Below are positions 46,891-57,951 of a stretch of DNA of 64,000 nucleotides, piece by piece; the stretch's first letter is position 1; every line of letters starts with the position of its first letter. The notes under the pieces are model-generated. The model was not told where the DNA came from. It ran no database searches and was given only the letters and a program-made list of their open reading frames with translations. The stretch comes from Gnetum montanum (taxonomy: Eukaryota; Streptophyta; Gnetopsida; Gnetales; Gnetaceae), in the NCBI GenBank assembly GCA_015680685.1, contig MNCI01036636.1, positions 62,001-126,000 on the forward strand, in the 5' to 3' direction. The position numbers and the translations under genes are program-made.

Positions 46891-48150
46891 CGTTGTAAAT
46901 AATTTTGACTATTAATAAAACACATTAAAAATAAGGTAAGAGGTATTCTAATAAAGTGAAAATTTCTCTATGTTATTAAGACATAAGGAACTAATTATTT
47001 GAATAATGAGACTATAACATTCATCCATCAATTCCATCAATAAGAGGTTCTTATCATGGCCACAATGATATTCTTTCCATCATACAACTAAGAATAAACT
47101 TTGGATCATTATGCCTAGACCAAAAAGTGAAGAACCAAGTGGGAATATAAAGGCTATGACATCAAGGAGATTTTTGAACTCTCTTGGATTACTTCTATTA
47201 GTTGTATCTTGTTGGTAGGTTGTATTATATGCTTGTATATCTAACAAAAAATGGGAGTAAGAGTGTAATACATGTTGTCTGATCATGTTACTAGAAGGGC
47301 ATGTTACCCATGCCTGAAGGTAGTCCTCTAGTAAGGTTGATATAGATAAAAATAAAACTCATGCAAAGAATCAAATTTTGGGGGTCCCACTAGAATTATA
47401 TGTTATCCATGCCTCAAGGTAGGAGGCTTCCCAAGAATTTCAAAAAATAATAAGTGTAATGAATAAACTTATTTCTTGGAAAATATGCTAAGTGATAATA
47501 CTCCTATCAATAGTGGTAGTCTTATAGTTTTAATTCCAAGAGATGAGATAATGCAATGTCACTAAAATGCGGTTTGGACTTGCTTTAAATATTGGATGGA
47601 AAGGCTAATGATTACTTTAACTAGTAATAAAACACAAGAATTTCTTATGCCTATGGTATGATACCTCATGTTCCAATTTCTACAACCCCTTCTAAGTCCA
47701 TTTCATCTCACTATATGAATGATCATAATGTGTCTTTTGTGTAACATAGCATAATTTTTCCTACTTTTATGGTACTAAAATTTATGTTTTTCTTAATAGG
47801 TATGCATTACATTCAACTCCTTAAGTTCCTATAAACACTTATATGCATGGTTATACAAGGGCATTAAGGATTGGATTTTTCTTTGGGGAGGATCCACTTG
47901 TATAACTATTGTATCTTCTACCTACCAAGCAATTCCACATCATTTTGAGCCTTCCAACACCAATAAACGTCAATAAAAATGTTGCATATCATAACACTAT
48001 CCATTTCAACAATATGAACTCATTACCCTTCTCATCCATCTTATCCACACTTCATGAACTTCCATGGCCTAAGATTCCTTCTTTATGAACTTTCTATGCC
48101 AAATTCTCAAAAAATATGCATCATCTATAGCTTGAGACCCTCTAAACATG
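46891..48150 (+). other. AT-rich remnant resembling a + strand 3' region
   Basis: No coding similarity seen. The stretch 47865-47925 (ACAAGGGCATTAAGGATTGG, then TTTGGGGAGGATCCACTTG) matches the conserved 3' noncoding segment of element B in the + orientation, so this may be the tail of element A displaced by element D. The join with element E lies between about 47950 and 48170. Confidence 0.4.
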
Positions 48151-48169
48151 CATTCTACCTTACAAACAT

Positions 48170-49340
48170 TTGACATGATTCATTTTTCATCCTCAAAAGT
48201 TATTAGAAAATGTAAATTTTCAATGTTCTAAGGGCACATGTATCATGGAATTATTGAAGATGATGCTTTGGATTTGGATTGTAGTCACCATCAAATTTGG
48301 GAATGTTATTCATGTCTAGTCACTTGATGTGACTATTCCTTATGTGTCTACTAGGGATATACATTACCTCTCTTATATTAATCATACTATGAGTGGCTAG
48401 TAGGGGTTCTTCATGATCTTCAATTTTGTAGGCTCTATTGTAGTTATGATCCCTTTTTTGCTCATAGTATCATTCTCTTTCTTCATGTCTTATCCTATTT
48501 CTTCTTTGTTCATAGTTATCTTCTTCATCATTAGGATACCTTCTTTGATGTACATGTCTCTCTTGATTCCTTTATCTTTCCTTTTCATAGCCTCTTGATC
48601 TTTGTTCCCTCTTATTGGATTCCAATGATTGTGAGGAGGAAGAGGATGTAGTTGGAGAATAGTATCAGCTGGTTCTCCTTTTGTGACTCTAAGTTTAATT
48701 TTCTTGTGATTCTATAGAAGCTTTAGTTCTTGGGCTCCTACTATGTTTGGAGTTGTTTTCATCTCTTCTAGGTTCCTCTAGAATGCTAGACATCTATGAA
48801 TGAGACTAATGGACTTAGTGCAGTTTTTCCATTAGAAATGTATCATAATTTATTTCTTCTAAGGCAACATTGTGAACTGCTTTCTTTCCTTTGTTGTTCT
48901 CATGTATTATCTCCATGGTATCATTCCTTCTTACTTGTGCTTATGTAGGTCAATATGGCCTGGCCATGTCTTTAGTAACATGGTATCCTTCTTCTGCATG
49001 GCCAAGGTTCAACCTTATTAAGGTTGCTTGCATCATTGATTGTGTCAAATGTTTAGGAGGCAAAAAAACATTGCCCTACAAATCTCTAAAATTTAGTTAT
49101 TCATCCTAGTTGAAGATAAATATGAAATTATGATAGTATTAATTTGTATGAGCATATGAAATTCTGGTTTCCATTTGCACACTCCAATATTCTTCATTAT
49201 ATTCCTTATCATGACTATTATGAGCTTCTCTGGTAGGTGGTGACTTTTCATAGAGTGTAGAAGTCATATTATATTTTTGACACTTTTGTGTATGTGTGTG
49301 TGTGTGTGTTAAAATGATTGATTTAAGTATTAAATATGAA
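48170..49340 (-). pseudogene. gag fragment of element E
   Basis: The frame reads a Ser-rich spacer (SPTTSSSSSQSLES), a basic Arg/Tyr/Glu region (NYEQRRNRIRHEERE, YYEQKRDHNYNRAYKIEDHE), then EPLLATHSMINIREVMYIPS, RHIRNSHIK, LDMNNIPKFDGDYNPNPKHH and FHDTCALR. The last blocks match element A (MATHRMIKIQEAIHIPSRHV...SHIK) and B (LNDCQKLK region). It fades near 48170 before the capsid core ends. Confidence 0.72.
49287..49309. repeat. (TG)n microsatellite
   Basis: A short TG run interrupted once by TA, in the leader of element E between PBS and gag. Confidence 0.9.
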
Positions 49341-49400
49341 CTTTGTGATTCTTGATACAATGAACTCTATAAAATCAACTACTAAGTAAACATTAACACA

Positions 49401-49418
49401 TCCCTAGCAATGACACTA
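49401..49418 (-). other. Primer-binding site of element E (tRNA-Asp type)
   Basis: TAGTGTCATTGCTAGGGA on the minus strand, one base from the LTR. All differences from TGGCGCCGTTGCCGGGGA are transitions. Confidence 0.85.
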
Positions 49419-49419
49419 A

Positions 49420-49879
49420 TGATAAGCAGTTGGGTATTCTAACATACTACCATACAATTCATGAGATTTCACAAGTGACCAAATTGTAATTCATGCATGG
49501 ACAATGTGAGTATGCTAGAAGTTAATAATTCGTTCATGATCATTGTCTTCCCACTTCGAGTTAGTGAAGTGAAAGTGTATGGTTTAACTCTAAGTGAGGC
49601 AATGATATCTTGATGTTGTGGGCTCATTTGACTACTAAATGCTTCTATAATAAAATATGAGTAAAATCTAGAAATAGGCAATAATAGAAATGTAAATCTA
49701 ATCTATCTTATGGTGATGAGTAGTCATTCCTAACTTGCCAAACATGTCTTGGGGTCATGTAACCATTACTATGATTACCAAGTATTATGCTGCTAAGCGA
49801 ACCAAGAAATAATACTACTGGGATTACTAAATGATTACACTTATATGCTCGAAACTAGTTGTACTTATTTTGCATTACT
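49420..49879 (-). repeat. Partial 5' LTR of element E, cut by element F
   Basis: The + strand begins TGATAAGCAGTTGGG and includes GATTACCAAGTATTATGCTG, then ATGCTCGAAACTAGTTGTAC, closely resembling the LTR of element D (about 33960-34060). It ends abruptly at TTACT where element F's LTR starts. Confidence 0.8.
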
Positions 49880-51311
49880 TGTAGCGACTGAAAACATTGG
49901 TGGCTGGAAAACACCAAGGGGTCAATGGTCGCGAATAGTCTCAACCCCGTATCCACGGGAGGGCCATGCTAGATGGAACAAATACGAGGCATCCTGAATG
50001 GTCTGGTCAATTTGATAGGAACTTAGTCAGTGTCTATATAACCTTTTGCAATGTGTGATTTGAAAATGATTCTGATAACGCGAAGTAATGCTTAAATGTA
50101 AAAGAGATAGAAAATAGTGTAAAATGCAGTAATAAGTAGGAGGCAAAGTAAAATGCAGTTGTAAAAATGCACCACTTCAAAGCTACAAATTTGCTCTGTT
50201 AAAGTGGATACAATTGGTTTCATAGTGTTGGGGAGTGCAGAGATCCTGAGAGTAATCAAGATGTGTAGAACAAGATGGTTGTGCGCTTGAGGGTATACTC
50301 AGGGGCTAACAATGCAGAGTGCTACCAAGGTTATAGAAAAAGGGAAAACCAAATGCCAGTAGAGAGTGCTAACTATTTGCAATATCAAAAAAAATCTTAT
50401 AATGCTCAAGGTTACAGTGCCAAAATGCCGAAAGGTCTAGAAGTTAGCCAAAGTGCCAAAAAAGTCCTCCCAAAAAAAGTCCTCTAGCTAGCCAGAAGTC
50501 CAAAAGTCAAAAGTCCTTTGAATGTTGCTCGCTGGGGTATTTATAGGACCAAGGGCAGATGAAAGGGGTGATTTGGATGCCACATTCTTTGGGTTCACAT
50601 TGACTTGTTTGTACTACACGTGTCTACATGACCATTGGACATGCATGACCATTGTAACTACGAGTCTGCCATGCCATAATTATGTTGTCAGCATCTGGAG
50701 ATGTGTGCCAACGGTGCAATTAGGTGAAGTGCATTGATGTCGCACAACGACCCATCATGCTTTTCTATGCTTCATATCATAGCATGTTTAGTGCAGCGTA
50801 GCATCTTGTCACGTGTTTCACTACATGTGTGTTAGGCCTTAGTCGCAAAAATTTTGTTGATCTGCAAACTTTATCTTCTGCACTATGAAACTTGGGAACT
50901 TGCTGATCGTACCCTTTGAGTTGCCTTCTGTCACTTCTGTAGAATTTCTACAGCTCACTACACCATGTAGCTCAGTGTAGCATAGCAACAAACAAGGTCC
51001 ACCACTTTTTGATGGAAGGAGACATTGTCGAAGGACTTGAAGTTGGGCGAGGGGAATGATTGTTTAGATTTTGCTATGCTATGCTACACTACATAGCATA
51101 GCGTAGCGCTTCGTTCTTCAATTATTTTCTGAAGCTTTCTATGCTACATAGAGAGGCATAGTGTAGTGTAGAGGACTTCATGACTTAGAAAACTTGCCAA
51201 ATTGGATAGTTTGAAAATCAGACCATCCATCTCCTAAAGAACGGCCATGACGCTGCACGAATTGCAAAGGCCTGGTGAAGCAAGCATGCCTTCAAATTTT
51301 AGGGTGTTTCA
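49880..51311 (-). repeat. 3' LTR of element F
   Basis: 1432 bp. Minus strand starts TGAAACACCC beside the polypurine tract and ends TTTTCAGTCGCTACA. Both ends match the LTRs of element C, but the middle is shorter and diverged. Palindrome clusters at 51062-51112 and 51135-51172; TATA box at 50538-50546. Confidence 0.85.
50538..50546 (-). promoter_or_regulatory. LTR TATA box, element F
   Basis: CTATAAATA on the minus strand, in the same context as in element C. Confidence 0.65.
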
Positions 51312-51313
51312 TT

Positions 51314-51327
51314 GGCCCCTCTTTGTC
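51314..51327 (-). other. Polypurine tract of element F
   Basis: GACAAAGAGGGGCC on the minus strand, two bases from the LTR; one base different from element C. Confidence 0.8.
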
Positions 51328-51364
51328 AACATCCAGAGAATGATTTCAATAGATGTTAACAAAG
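51321..51364. repeat. Stem-loop overlapping the polypurine tract
   Basis: CTTTGTCAACATC (51321-51333) pairs with GATGTTAACAAAG (51352-51364), 12 of 13 positions, loop 18 bases. Equivalent to 8798-8841 in element C. Confidence 0.7.
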
Positions 51365-52384
51365 AATAAAAAACACCACAAAAGATAAAATGCCAACTTT
51401 GTCATTTAGTGAGTGTCGAGATGTTGCTTGGTTGCACTTGAGAGTGTTGCATTGGAAGGAAAAGGTGAAGTAAGGAGGAAGGAGACACAAGAGAAGGAAA
51501 AAGATGAGGTTTAGTCGAATCCCTTATCAGAGTGCTCATGAGGGATTCGTTTGCATTTTCATCTTTGCTTTTGCTGACCTTCAATCTCCCATAGGACAGG
51601 TATCTTTCCCAGGATGAGTTGTGTTACATCTATGTAGGGTTTCGACCTACATACAGATGCCTTCCATGTGGCGAGCTCTGTTATGCACGTCATGGAACTT
51701 GCATTGGTTTTTCCCATGTGATGAGTTGTGTTACGCACATCATGAAATTTTCACTCTAAAGTAGTCGAGCTAGTCGAGGAACTCACTTCACAACATTCTA
51801 GCACTTGCTACTGTGGCAAGACGTACCCTCAGTCGACAAGGGTGAAGGTCTTGTTGGTTGTAGATGTTATTGAAGCTATTGCACATTGTTTCTAGTGTAC
51901 GATGTCCAATGTAGGAAGGCCAGCAGTGGCCTTGGAAGCATCAACATGGACGAGTTGGCATCGAAGGTGCCATGCATCGCTATGAGTGTGAATGCTCTGG
52001 AATCCCTACCAAGCACATGCGTTCTTAGTTCAACTATGGGATCAGCTACCACATAGTCAAACGCCATTGGCAGGGTGCTAGAGGATAACAATATTGTGGC
52101 TAGGCCACAATACTATCAAAACTCTAGCTACAGGCACTGGCTGAGGAACTACCATTAGGGCAAGGGGTTGTGGCGATGGTAGGTCCAGAGGGCTAGTGTG
52201 ATGTCGTACGACATCTCCAGAGGGTCAGCACAATGCCAATGGTGGTGACGTCATGCACATTCTAGAGTGTGTCCCCCTTGAGTCATGAACTATGTTCTAG
52301 AATTGCAACACCCCACCTATGCATCAGCATTGTGCATGCTCATTTGATGTGCACTCGGTGCAGTTGTACACTAAGGATGTGACG
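51365..52384 (-). other. 3' spacer of element F
   Basis: Similar in part to 8842-10224 of element C (for example TCCCTTATCAGAGTGCTCATG against TCCCTTATTAGAATGCTTATG). No coding similarity seen. Confidence 0.5.
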
Positions 52385-52695
52385 TGAACCCAGTTTAAGG
52401 TCCTGGTAGACCGTGCTCTAGATTAGGGTCCCAATGGACCATTGTGCTAGTTTAAGGTCCTAGCAAACCATGCATGCTAGCTTAAGATCCCAGTAGATCG
52501 TACATGCTATTTTAACATCATAATGGACATGCCATGCTAGTTTATAGTCATAGTAGACTAGCTATGCTATTTTTACGTCATAGTAGATGGTCGTTGCCAG
52601 TTTAACGTTGTAGGGGATGCTGCTGTAGCCATGCCAATTTAATGTCATAGTGGATGTTTGCTCATCTATGGTAGTTTTATGTCATAGCGAATAGT
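52385..52695. repeat. Hairpin-repeat array 1 of element F (GGTC/GACC type)
   Basis: About eight units like CAGTTTAAGGTCCTGGTAGA followed by CC. It occupies the same place as 10225-10525 in element C. Confidence 0.75.
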
Positions 52696-52729
52696 TGACT
52701 ACCTACTCCATGTGCTCAGATGTAGTACA

Positions 52730-53860
52730 TCTTGAGGTACGAGTGATTCACTGAGTTGGCGAACTCATTGCTGTTCATGTCTACTAGCTTGAAGGCTCCA
52801 TTCCCAAAGGCTTTAGTGACCAAGTAAGGGCCTTGCCAATTGGCTGAGAATTTGCTCACATGCTCATGTATGGCCTTGAAGATGAGGTCTTCCTTCTGTA
52901 CTGGTTGCTGATGTGGGTTTTCATAGTGCTCTTGCTACTGCTTGCTTTGGTAGTGCTCTATGTCGCTTAGTATCTATGCATGCTCCTCCTCTATCGAGTT
53001 GAGGTCGATGATCCGTGACCTGTTGTTTTGGGTTTCGCTTACGACGTCTGATAGGATCATCTAGAGTGATGGTACCTGCAACACAAGAGGAAACACAGAT
53101 TTAGATCCATAAACAAGGTTGTAAAATGTCTTACTTGATGTGGTCTTGCATGTCCTCCTGTAGGCCCATAGAACGTAGAGGATTTGCTCATGCCACCCCC
53201 TCTTGCTATTGCTAAGAATCCACCTCCACCTATCCATTTGCCTATAGGTAATATGGGGAAGAGAATGATTGCTTGATGCCTAGATTGCTGCAGAAGGTTC
53301 AGGTTTCTGTACTATTGAACTATGGCCCATTGTTAGTAACAATCGTCATTGGAAGCCCAAGTCTCGTTACGATGTTGTCCAGGATGAAGTGGTGGATTTT
53401 CTGAGATGTCATCTTCCTCAGGGGGATAGCCTTCACCCACTTAGTAAAATACTCACTGGTGGTGATAATGAAACTATGCCCTGTAGAGAACTTAGGCATG
53501 ATAGGCCCTATTAGGTCTAGTCCCCATCATTGGAAAGGTAATGTGATCTGCACTAGATGCAGGTCCATGGGTGAGACATGTATGAGATTTTCATATCTTT
53601 GCCATGTGTCACACGTCTTGAATTTTGATGGGTAATCAGGCTCCATGTGTGGCTAGTAGTATCCTAGGCATCTAATTTTCACAGCTATAGCCCTAGGTGC
53701 TATGTGTCCCCTGCACAGCCCCTCATGCACTTCATTAACTACCTTTTATGCCTGCTCCCCACCCACACATGCCAACAATATCCCATCAAAGGAACATCGG
53801 CACAAGGCATGATTTTCCAAGAGCACGTAGTGCCAATCATGCTTACAAATTTCATCTCTT
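52730..53860 (-). pseudogene. Integrase pseudogene of element F
   Basis: Reading downward: zinc finger VNEVHEGLCRGHIAPRAIAV...FKTCDTWQRYENLI; core LDLIGPIMPKFSTGHSFIIT, TSEYFTKWVKAIPLRKMTSQ, RLGLPMTIVTNNGP, NLGIKQSFSSPYYL. The Asn-Asn-Gly at the second catalytic Asp (codon at 53332-53334) is shared with element C. The first catalytic Asp is kept. The part around the catalytic Glu is deleted or frame-shifted (after 53240), and the C-terminal part is scrambled. Confidence 0.85.
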
Positions 53861-53879
53861 TGGGCAGATGTCAATCCAC

Positions 53880-54465
53880 CTAGGGGTTCGTCATGTTATA
53901 GGTAAGCTTTAATGTTCTCGTACCACTCCTAGGTATTTGCAGCACTGACAGACGCCACGTGTCCCACCTGAGTGATAGGTTTGGTGCATTCGATGATCGA
54001 AGTTGGTAGACTCGTGAATGAATACGATGGAATTTTTAGTGCTAGCATAGCTAAGGCATCTTCCACGGTGTTCTCATTGCATGGCACATGTTGCACATCT
54101 GTGGTTACGAATTACTTAAGAAGGATTTTTACTAGGTTGTAGTAGGGTTGTAGGTGTGTGGCTTTGTAGGTGTAGACCTCAATGAATTGATTCAGAACCA
54201 GTTACGAATCTTTATGAATTTCTAGGTGTTGTATGCGTAGTGCTCAGGAAGTTAAGAGACCTCTAAATAACCCCTCATACTCTACCACATTGTTGGTGCA
54301 GGGGAACGTAAAATGATAAGCAAACAGGTGCATTTCCTGAGAGGGAAGCATGATGACGGCAGCTGCACTACCTCCTCACATAGCTGAGGTACCTTCAAAG
54401 TGTAAAGTGGCTTTGAGATGCAATGGGATGATGCTGATACTGCTAATGTGTTTGTTCAGGAATTT
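53880..54465 (-). pseudogene. aRH (second RNase H) remnant of element F
   Basis: Motifs: ATLHFEGTSAM, FTFPCTNNVVEYEGLFRGLL, HKDS.LVLNQFIEVYTYKAT, YYNLVKILLK, VQHVPCNENTVEDALAMLAL. The first Asp of the DGS motif is Glu (HFEGT). The upstream part is separated from RNase H by the solo LTR at 54471-55430. Confidence 0.82.
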
Positions 54466-54470
54466 AGGGT
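54466..54470. repeat. Left target-site duplication of solo LTR
   Basis: AGGGT, identical to 55431-55435. Confidence 0.92.
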
Positions 54471-55430
54471 TGATGGGATGCGATATCGCATGAGTCATGG
54501 TATTGCGTATGCGATATCGTGGCCGTCATGATATCGCATCCCATGCGATATCGCATACACGATATAGCGTCATCCCGTATGATATAGAGGTCCATCACGA
54601 TATCTATAAATAAGAGGTGGTGCTCTCCTTATTCTTCATCCTAGGCTTAAAGTAGCGAAGCTTTGGTGGATTGATCACCCCAGAGATAGATTATTTTCCA
54701 TGTGCTCACAGTAGGAGTTCCCAAGTAAACAGATCTTTATTCAAGCAGCTTTGTACCTGAACATAATTTGTGAACGACAATAAAGAAGAGCTTTGTGGAT
54801 AAACCTTGTAGTACATGGAATAGGTTTATTACATGTTATATCATACCAGTTATTTATTACCTACTGTTAGCACAGTATGAGTACAACTTGATTACGAGCA
54901 TTTACGAATGTGTACGGTTATTCAAGGAATCGGTTACTCATCGCGATTAGTTTCTCTCACCCTCAACTCCTAGAATGTGGGATAAGTACGAATTGGTTAT
55001 GAGCATTCAAGGATGTGTATGGTTAGCCAAGGAATAGATGCTTATCACACTTAGGTTAGTTAAGTACCTTAGTACGACCACCTCGAGCATGTGCGTTACG
55101 TGTGGTGATCCCAATAATGATTAGCATTTGGTAGACACAGTGGGAACGGATGCTGATGCTAGGGACTTAGTGCATTAGTTAGATTTAGTTAGTTTCTCAA
55201 CCCTTTACCTCTTAGCATAGGAGAAAAACATAAAATACATAAAAATCAAATACCTTAGACTTGCTTAACCATACACCGTGACACATACAAGCAAGCTTGG
55301 GAAGACAACGATTAATTAACCCGAAGTGTTCCAAGCGGCATGTAGGCATTTACTCTACGGAGTTCAACCAGGTTGTGCATGTGACACTCGTATTCATATG
55401 GTCAAGTGTAGGGATACCCACCACTCATCA
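54471..55430 (+). repeat. Solo Athila-type LTR
   Basis: 960 bp, TGATGGGATG to CCACTCATCA, flanked by perfect AGGGT duplications and with no internal region on either side. Shared landmarks with element B's LTR: GATATC palindromes in U3, TCTATAAATA (54604-54612), GATCTTTATTCAAGCA, TGTACCT and AATAAAGAAGAGC. It keeps many CpGs (GCGATATCGC), which suggests it is younger than B. Solo LTRs arise by recombination between the two LTRs of an inserted element. Confidence 0.93.
54604..54612 (+). promoter_or_regulatory. TATA box of solo LTR
   Basis: CTATAAATA, 134 bp into the LTR, as in element B. The AATAAA signal is at 54779-54784. If active it would read into antisense of element F's RNase H and towards the opposite-strand gene. 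Confidence 0.65.
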
Positions 55431-55435
55431 AGGGT
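55431..55435. repeat. Right target-site duplication of solo LTR
   Basis: AGGGT, identical to 54466-54470. Confidence 0.92.
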
Positions 55436-57120
55436 CTATGCTTGCCTGGTCATCAACAGGCGAGGCTATGAGTTGGGTTGCTATGGCTTGATTCTTCTTC
55501 GACGATTGACTTACATAGTGTAAATCGAACTCCGTGGTTATTTCTTTCCAACGGGCTATCCGACTACTTTTGTATAGGTTATTGGTGATAGCACAGAGTA
55601 TGTTTCTTTTGCAAATGATGTTAGTTGTACTGCAAAATAGGTAATTCCTTCACTTTTTTAATGCAAACACTAAGGTAAGGCAATTCCTCTCCACTTCATT
55701 GTATTTTGTCTCATGTGCTATTAGTGCATGGCTTAGATAATACACTGGTATCTCAGAACCATCATCTCGTTTCTAACATAGAACTGCCACAATAGATGTG
55801 TTAGAGGTAGCAAGGTAGATGAAGAAAGGCTTATCCCTCTATGATGGATGCATAGTTGGGAGGTGTAAAAGCTCCTTCTTTAGGTTATCGAAGGCTTGTT
55901 GACACAGGTTGTCCATTCGAAGTTAACCCCATTCTTTAGAAGAAGTTGCATGGGGTGTAACTTGTCAGTTAATCTTGCTATAAGCCTTCGAATGAATTGC
56001 ACCCTACCTTGCAAACCACGTAACTCCTCAAGGTTTGTGGGAGATGCCAGGTTGATGATGGCCTTAACTTTCTTAGCATCCACTTGTATTCTGGCCTCCG
56101 ATACTACAAACCCTAACATGCATCTAGTTTTCACCTTGAAGACACACTTCTTAGGATTGAGGCGCAACTTGTGCACTTGACAATACTTTAGAACTACCCC
56201 TAGATCATGTGGGTGATTAGCTACCTCTTTGGACTTGACAGCTATATCATCCACATAGTCATTTAATGTTTCTAGGATATAGTTGCTAAAAATTTAGGTT
56301 ATGGCTCACTGGTAGGTCACTCCAGCATTCTTGAGCCTGAAAGGCATCAAGGTGTAGCAAACGGTACCCCATGGGGTCATGAAGGTTGTTGTTAGCTAAT
56401 GATCTAGGTTAATGTGGATTTGGTTGTATTCAAAGAAACCATCCATGAAGGATAACAAAGCATGACCAACTGTGGTCTCGATGAGCTGATCAATGGTCGG
56501 AAGTGAAAAGTCATCTTTGATGATTTTCTTGTTCAAATCCTAGAAGTCTATATAGATTTGTATTCCTCCCATTTTCTTTGAAACCACAATGATGTTGGAC
56601 ACCCATTCCGAGTACTCAACCATGTAGATGAAACCAGCTTGGTACAACTTGGTGATTTCATCCCTCACAGCTAGTGTGATTTCTGGCTTAACTTTCTGAG
56701 CCTTCTGCTTGACTACATTCATGCGTGGTTCTAGGATAATGTTGTGTTGTATCAACCATAGATCTAAACTTGGCATATTACGATACAACCATGCAAAGAC
56801 ATTGATGTTGTCTTGCAAGATCTTGGCTATGTTTTCGTGCATCTGTGTATCTAGGAGGGAGCTAAGATTTAATGTTCTTAACTCCCCCTTGGACGTGCTC
56901 ATAGGTGTCTCGATTAGAGGGTCCTCAGTTACATCCCTAGCCTCTAAGTCTAGGGTTTGAACAAGATGCTTGAGCTAGTCTGGGGATGCTTCTAAGGCTG
57001 CTACAGTGCTAGCTATGGTCGACCCCCTGTAGATTAGGTTAGGGTTCAATTACCTCGTGAGCTTGCCATGTGGACCTGCTAATGTTAAGGGCATGAAGAG
57101 GTCATGATGGATTTCCATCT
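55436..57120 (-). pseudogene. Reverse transcriptase-RNase H pseudogene of element F
   Basis: Reading downward from 57120: LVQTLDLEARDVTEDPLIET, VKPEITLAVRDEITKLYQAG, FIYMVEYSEWVSNIIVVSKK, KKIIKDDFSLPTIDQLIETT, VGHALLSFMDGFFEYNQIHI, and the polymerase box DYVDDIAVKSK with YVDD intact at 56246-56257. The thumb (LNPKKCVFKVKTRCMLGFVV) and connection (KNGVNFEW) follow, with RNase H to 55436. Two long stretches are open (56902-56540 and 56254-55880), so it is less decayed than element C. Stops remain before DLNKK and in the fingers. Confidence 0.9.
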
Positions 57121-57239
57121 TTTGCTCAACCTGCCAAAATGAGATGAAAGCCTAGTTAAGAGGCACCTATTGGTAGTAATTGTGTATAATAAAAATTTGC
57201 AAAATAGCGATGAGATGCAACTTGTGAAGTATGATGATA

Positions 57240-57560
57240 TAAAGGTTAAAGGCTTACTATTTCAAGGTCATGGTGGACTACCAATGGCATAAGAGTGTGA
57301 AGTTTGTTAAAAAATGCAAACTGCTAACGTGAAAACGTGAAACTACTAGAAATTGTGAAACTACTAATGCAAAAGTGTAATACCACTAGTTTAGCATCGT
57401 TGCAGATTACGAACATATAACAGGTTCAAACTACTAGTTTAAGCTCTCTTTCAGATCATTTAAAGGTGCAACTACACTAGGATTGCTAGTTTAAGGTCTT
57501 TTTGGACAATAACACTACGATTACTGGTGTTTCTAGTTTAAGGTGTTTTCAGACCTATAA
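57240..57560. repeat. Hairpin-repeat array 2 of element F
   Basis: Units such as CTAGTTTAAGGTCTTTTTGG followed by AC, separated by CTACTAATGCAAA-like spacers. Same place as 14150-14590 in element C, between RT and the opposite-strand gene. Confidence 0.7.
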
Positions 57561-57696
57561 AAAAAATAAATATTTTTTTGGTTTTGGAAAAGAAAATAGT
57601 TGGCTTGGAGCATGTGAAGGTTTTAATGCCAATAGTGCTACGATGTCGTGGTGAGCATGCTACACTGTATAGCACACTCTGCATTAATCGGAGAGA

Positions 57697-57895
57697 GAGA
57701 GCGACAAGTTTTCCTTTCTTACCATTATAGCCATAAATAGGGATTCGGAGCATCAGGATATTTTGGAGTGTAGAGCACATAGCGATTTTGGATTCTTACC
57801 AAGTGAGAGCGACAAGCTTTCCATTCTCACTGTAAGAGAACATAGCCCATATTCGGAGCATAAGGCGATTTTGTAGCGTAGAGCGATTGTGCTAA
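57697..57895 (+). repeat. Tandem duplication (108-bp spacing) upstream of the opposite-strand gene
   Basis: GAGAGCGACAAG starts at 57697 and again at 57805. Each unit continues with a variant of TTTCC.TTCT...CATAG then ATTCGGAGCAT and TAGAGC. The first unit holds CATAAATAG (57732-57740), a TATA-like box 212 bp before the candidate start codon. It could be the promoter of the gene. Confidence 0.6.
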
Positions 57896-57951
57896 CAATG
57901 AGTAGAGCAGGTTTTTTGCATAGTGAATAGGGGAAATCTACAAGCATGATC

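Larger units (their letters stand above)
48170..49879 (-). mobile_element. Element E: 5' fragment of an Athila-like element
   Basis: Minus strand: partial 5' LTR (49420-49879), tRNA-Asp-type PBS, leader and the first half of gag. The LTR is cut at 49879 by element F; the rest would lie beyond F, outside the window. Nothing after the gag core is present, so the element was truncated before or by other events. Confidence 0.75.

Noticed and set aside
33590-46895. Target-site duplication of element D
   Set aside because: CCTTA and CGTTG share only three of five positions with a transversion; not convincing.
55297-55523. Open frames within the solo LTR
   Set aside because: They fall entirely in LTR sequence and show no domain similarity.
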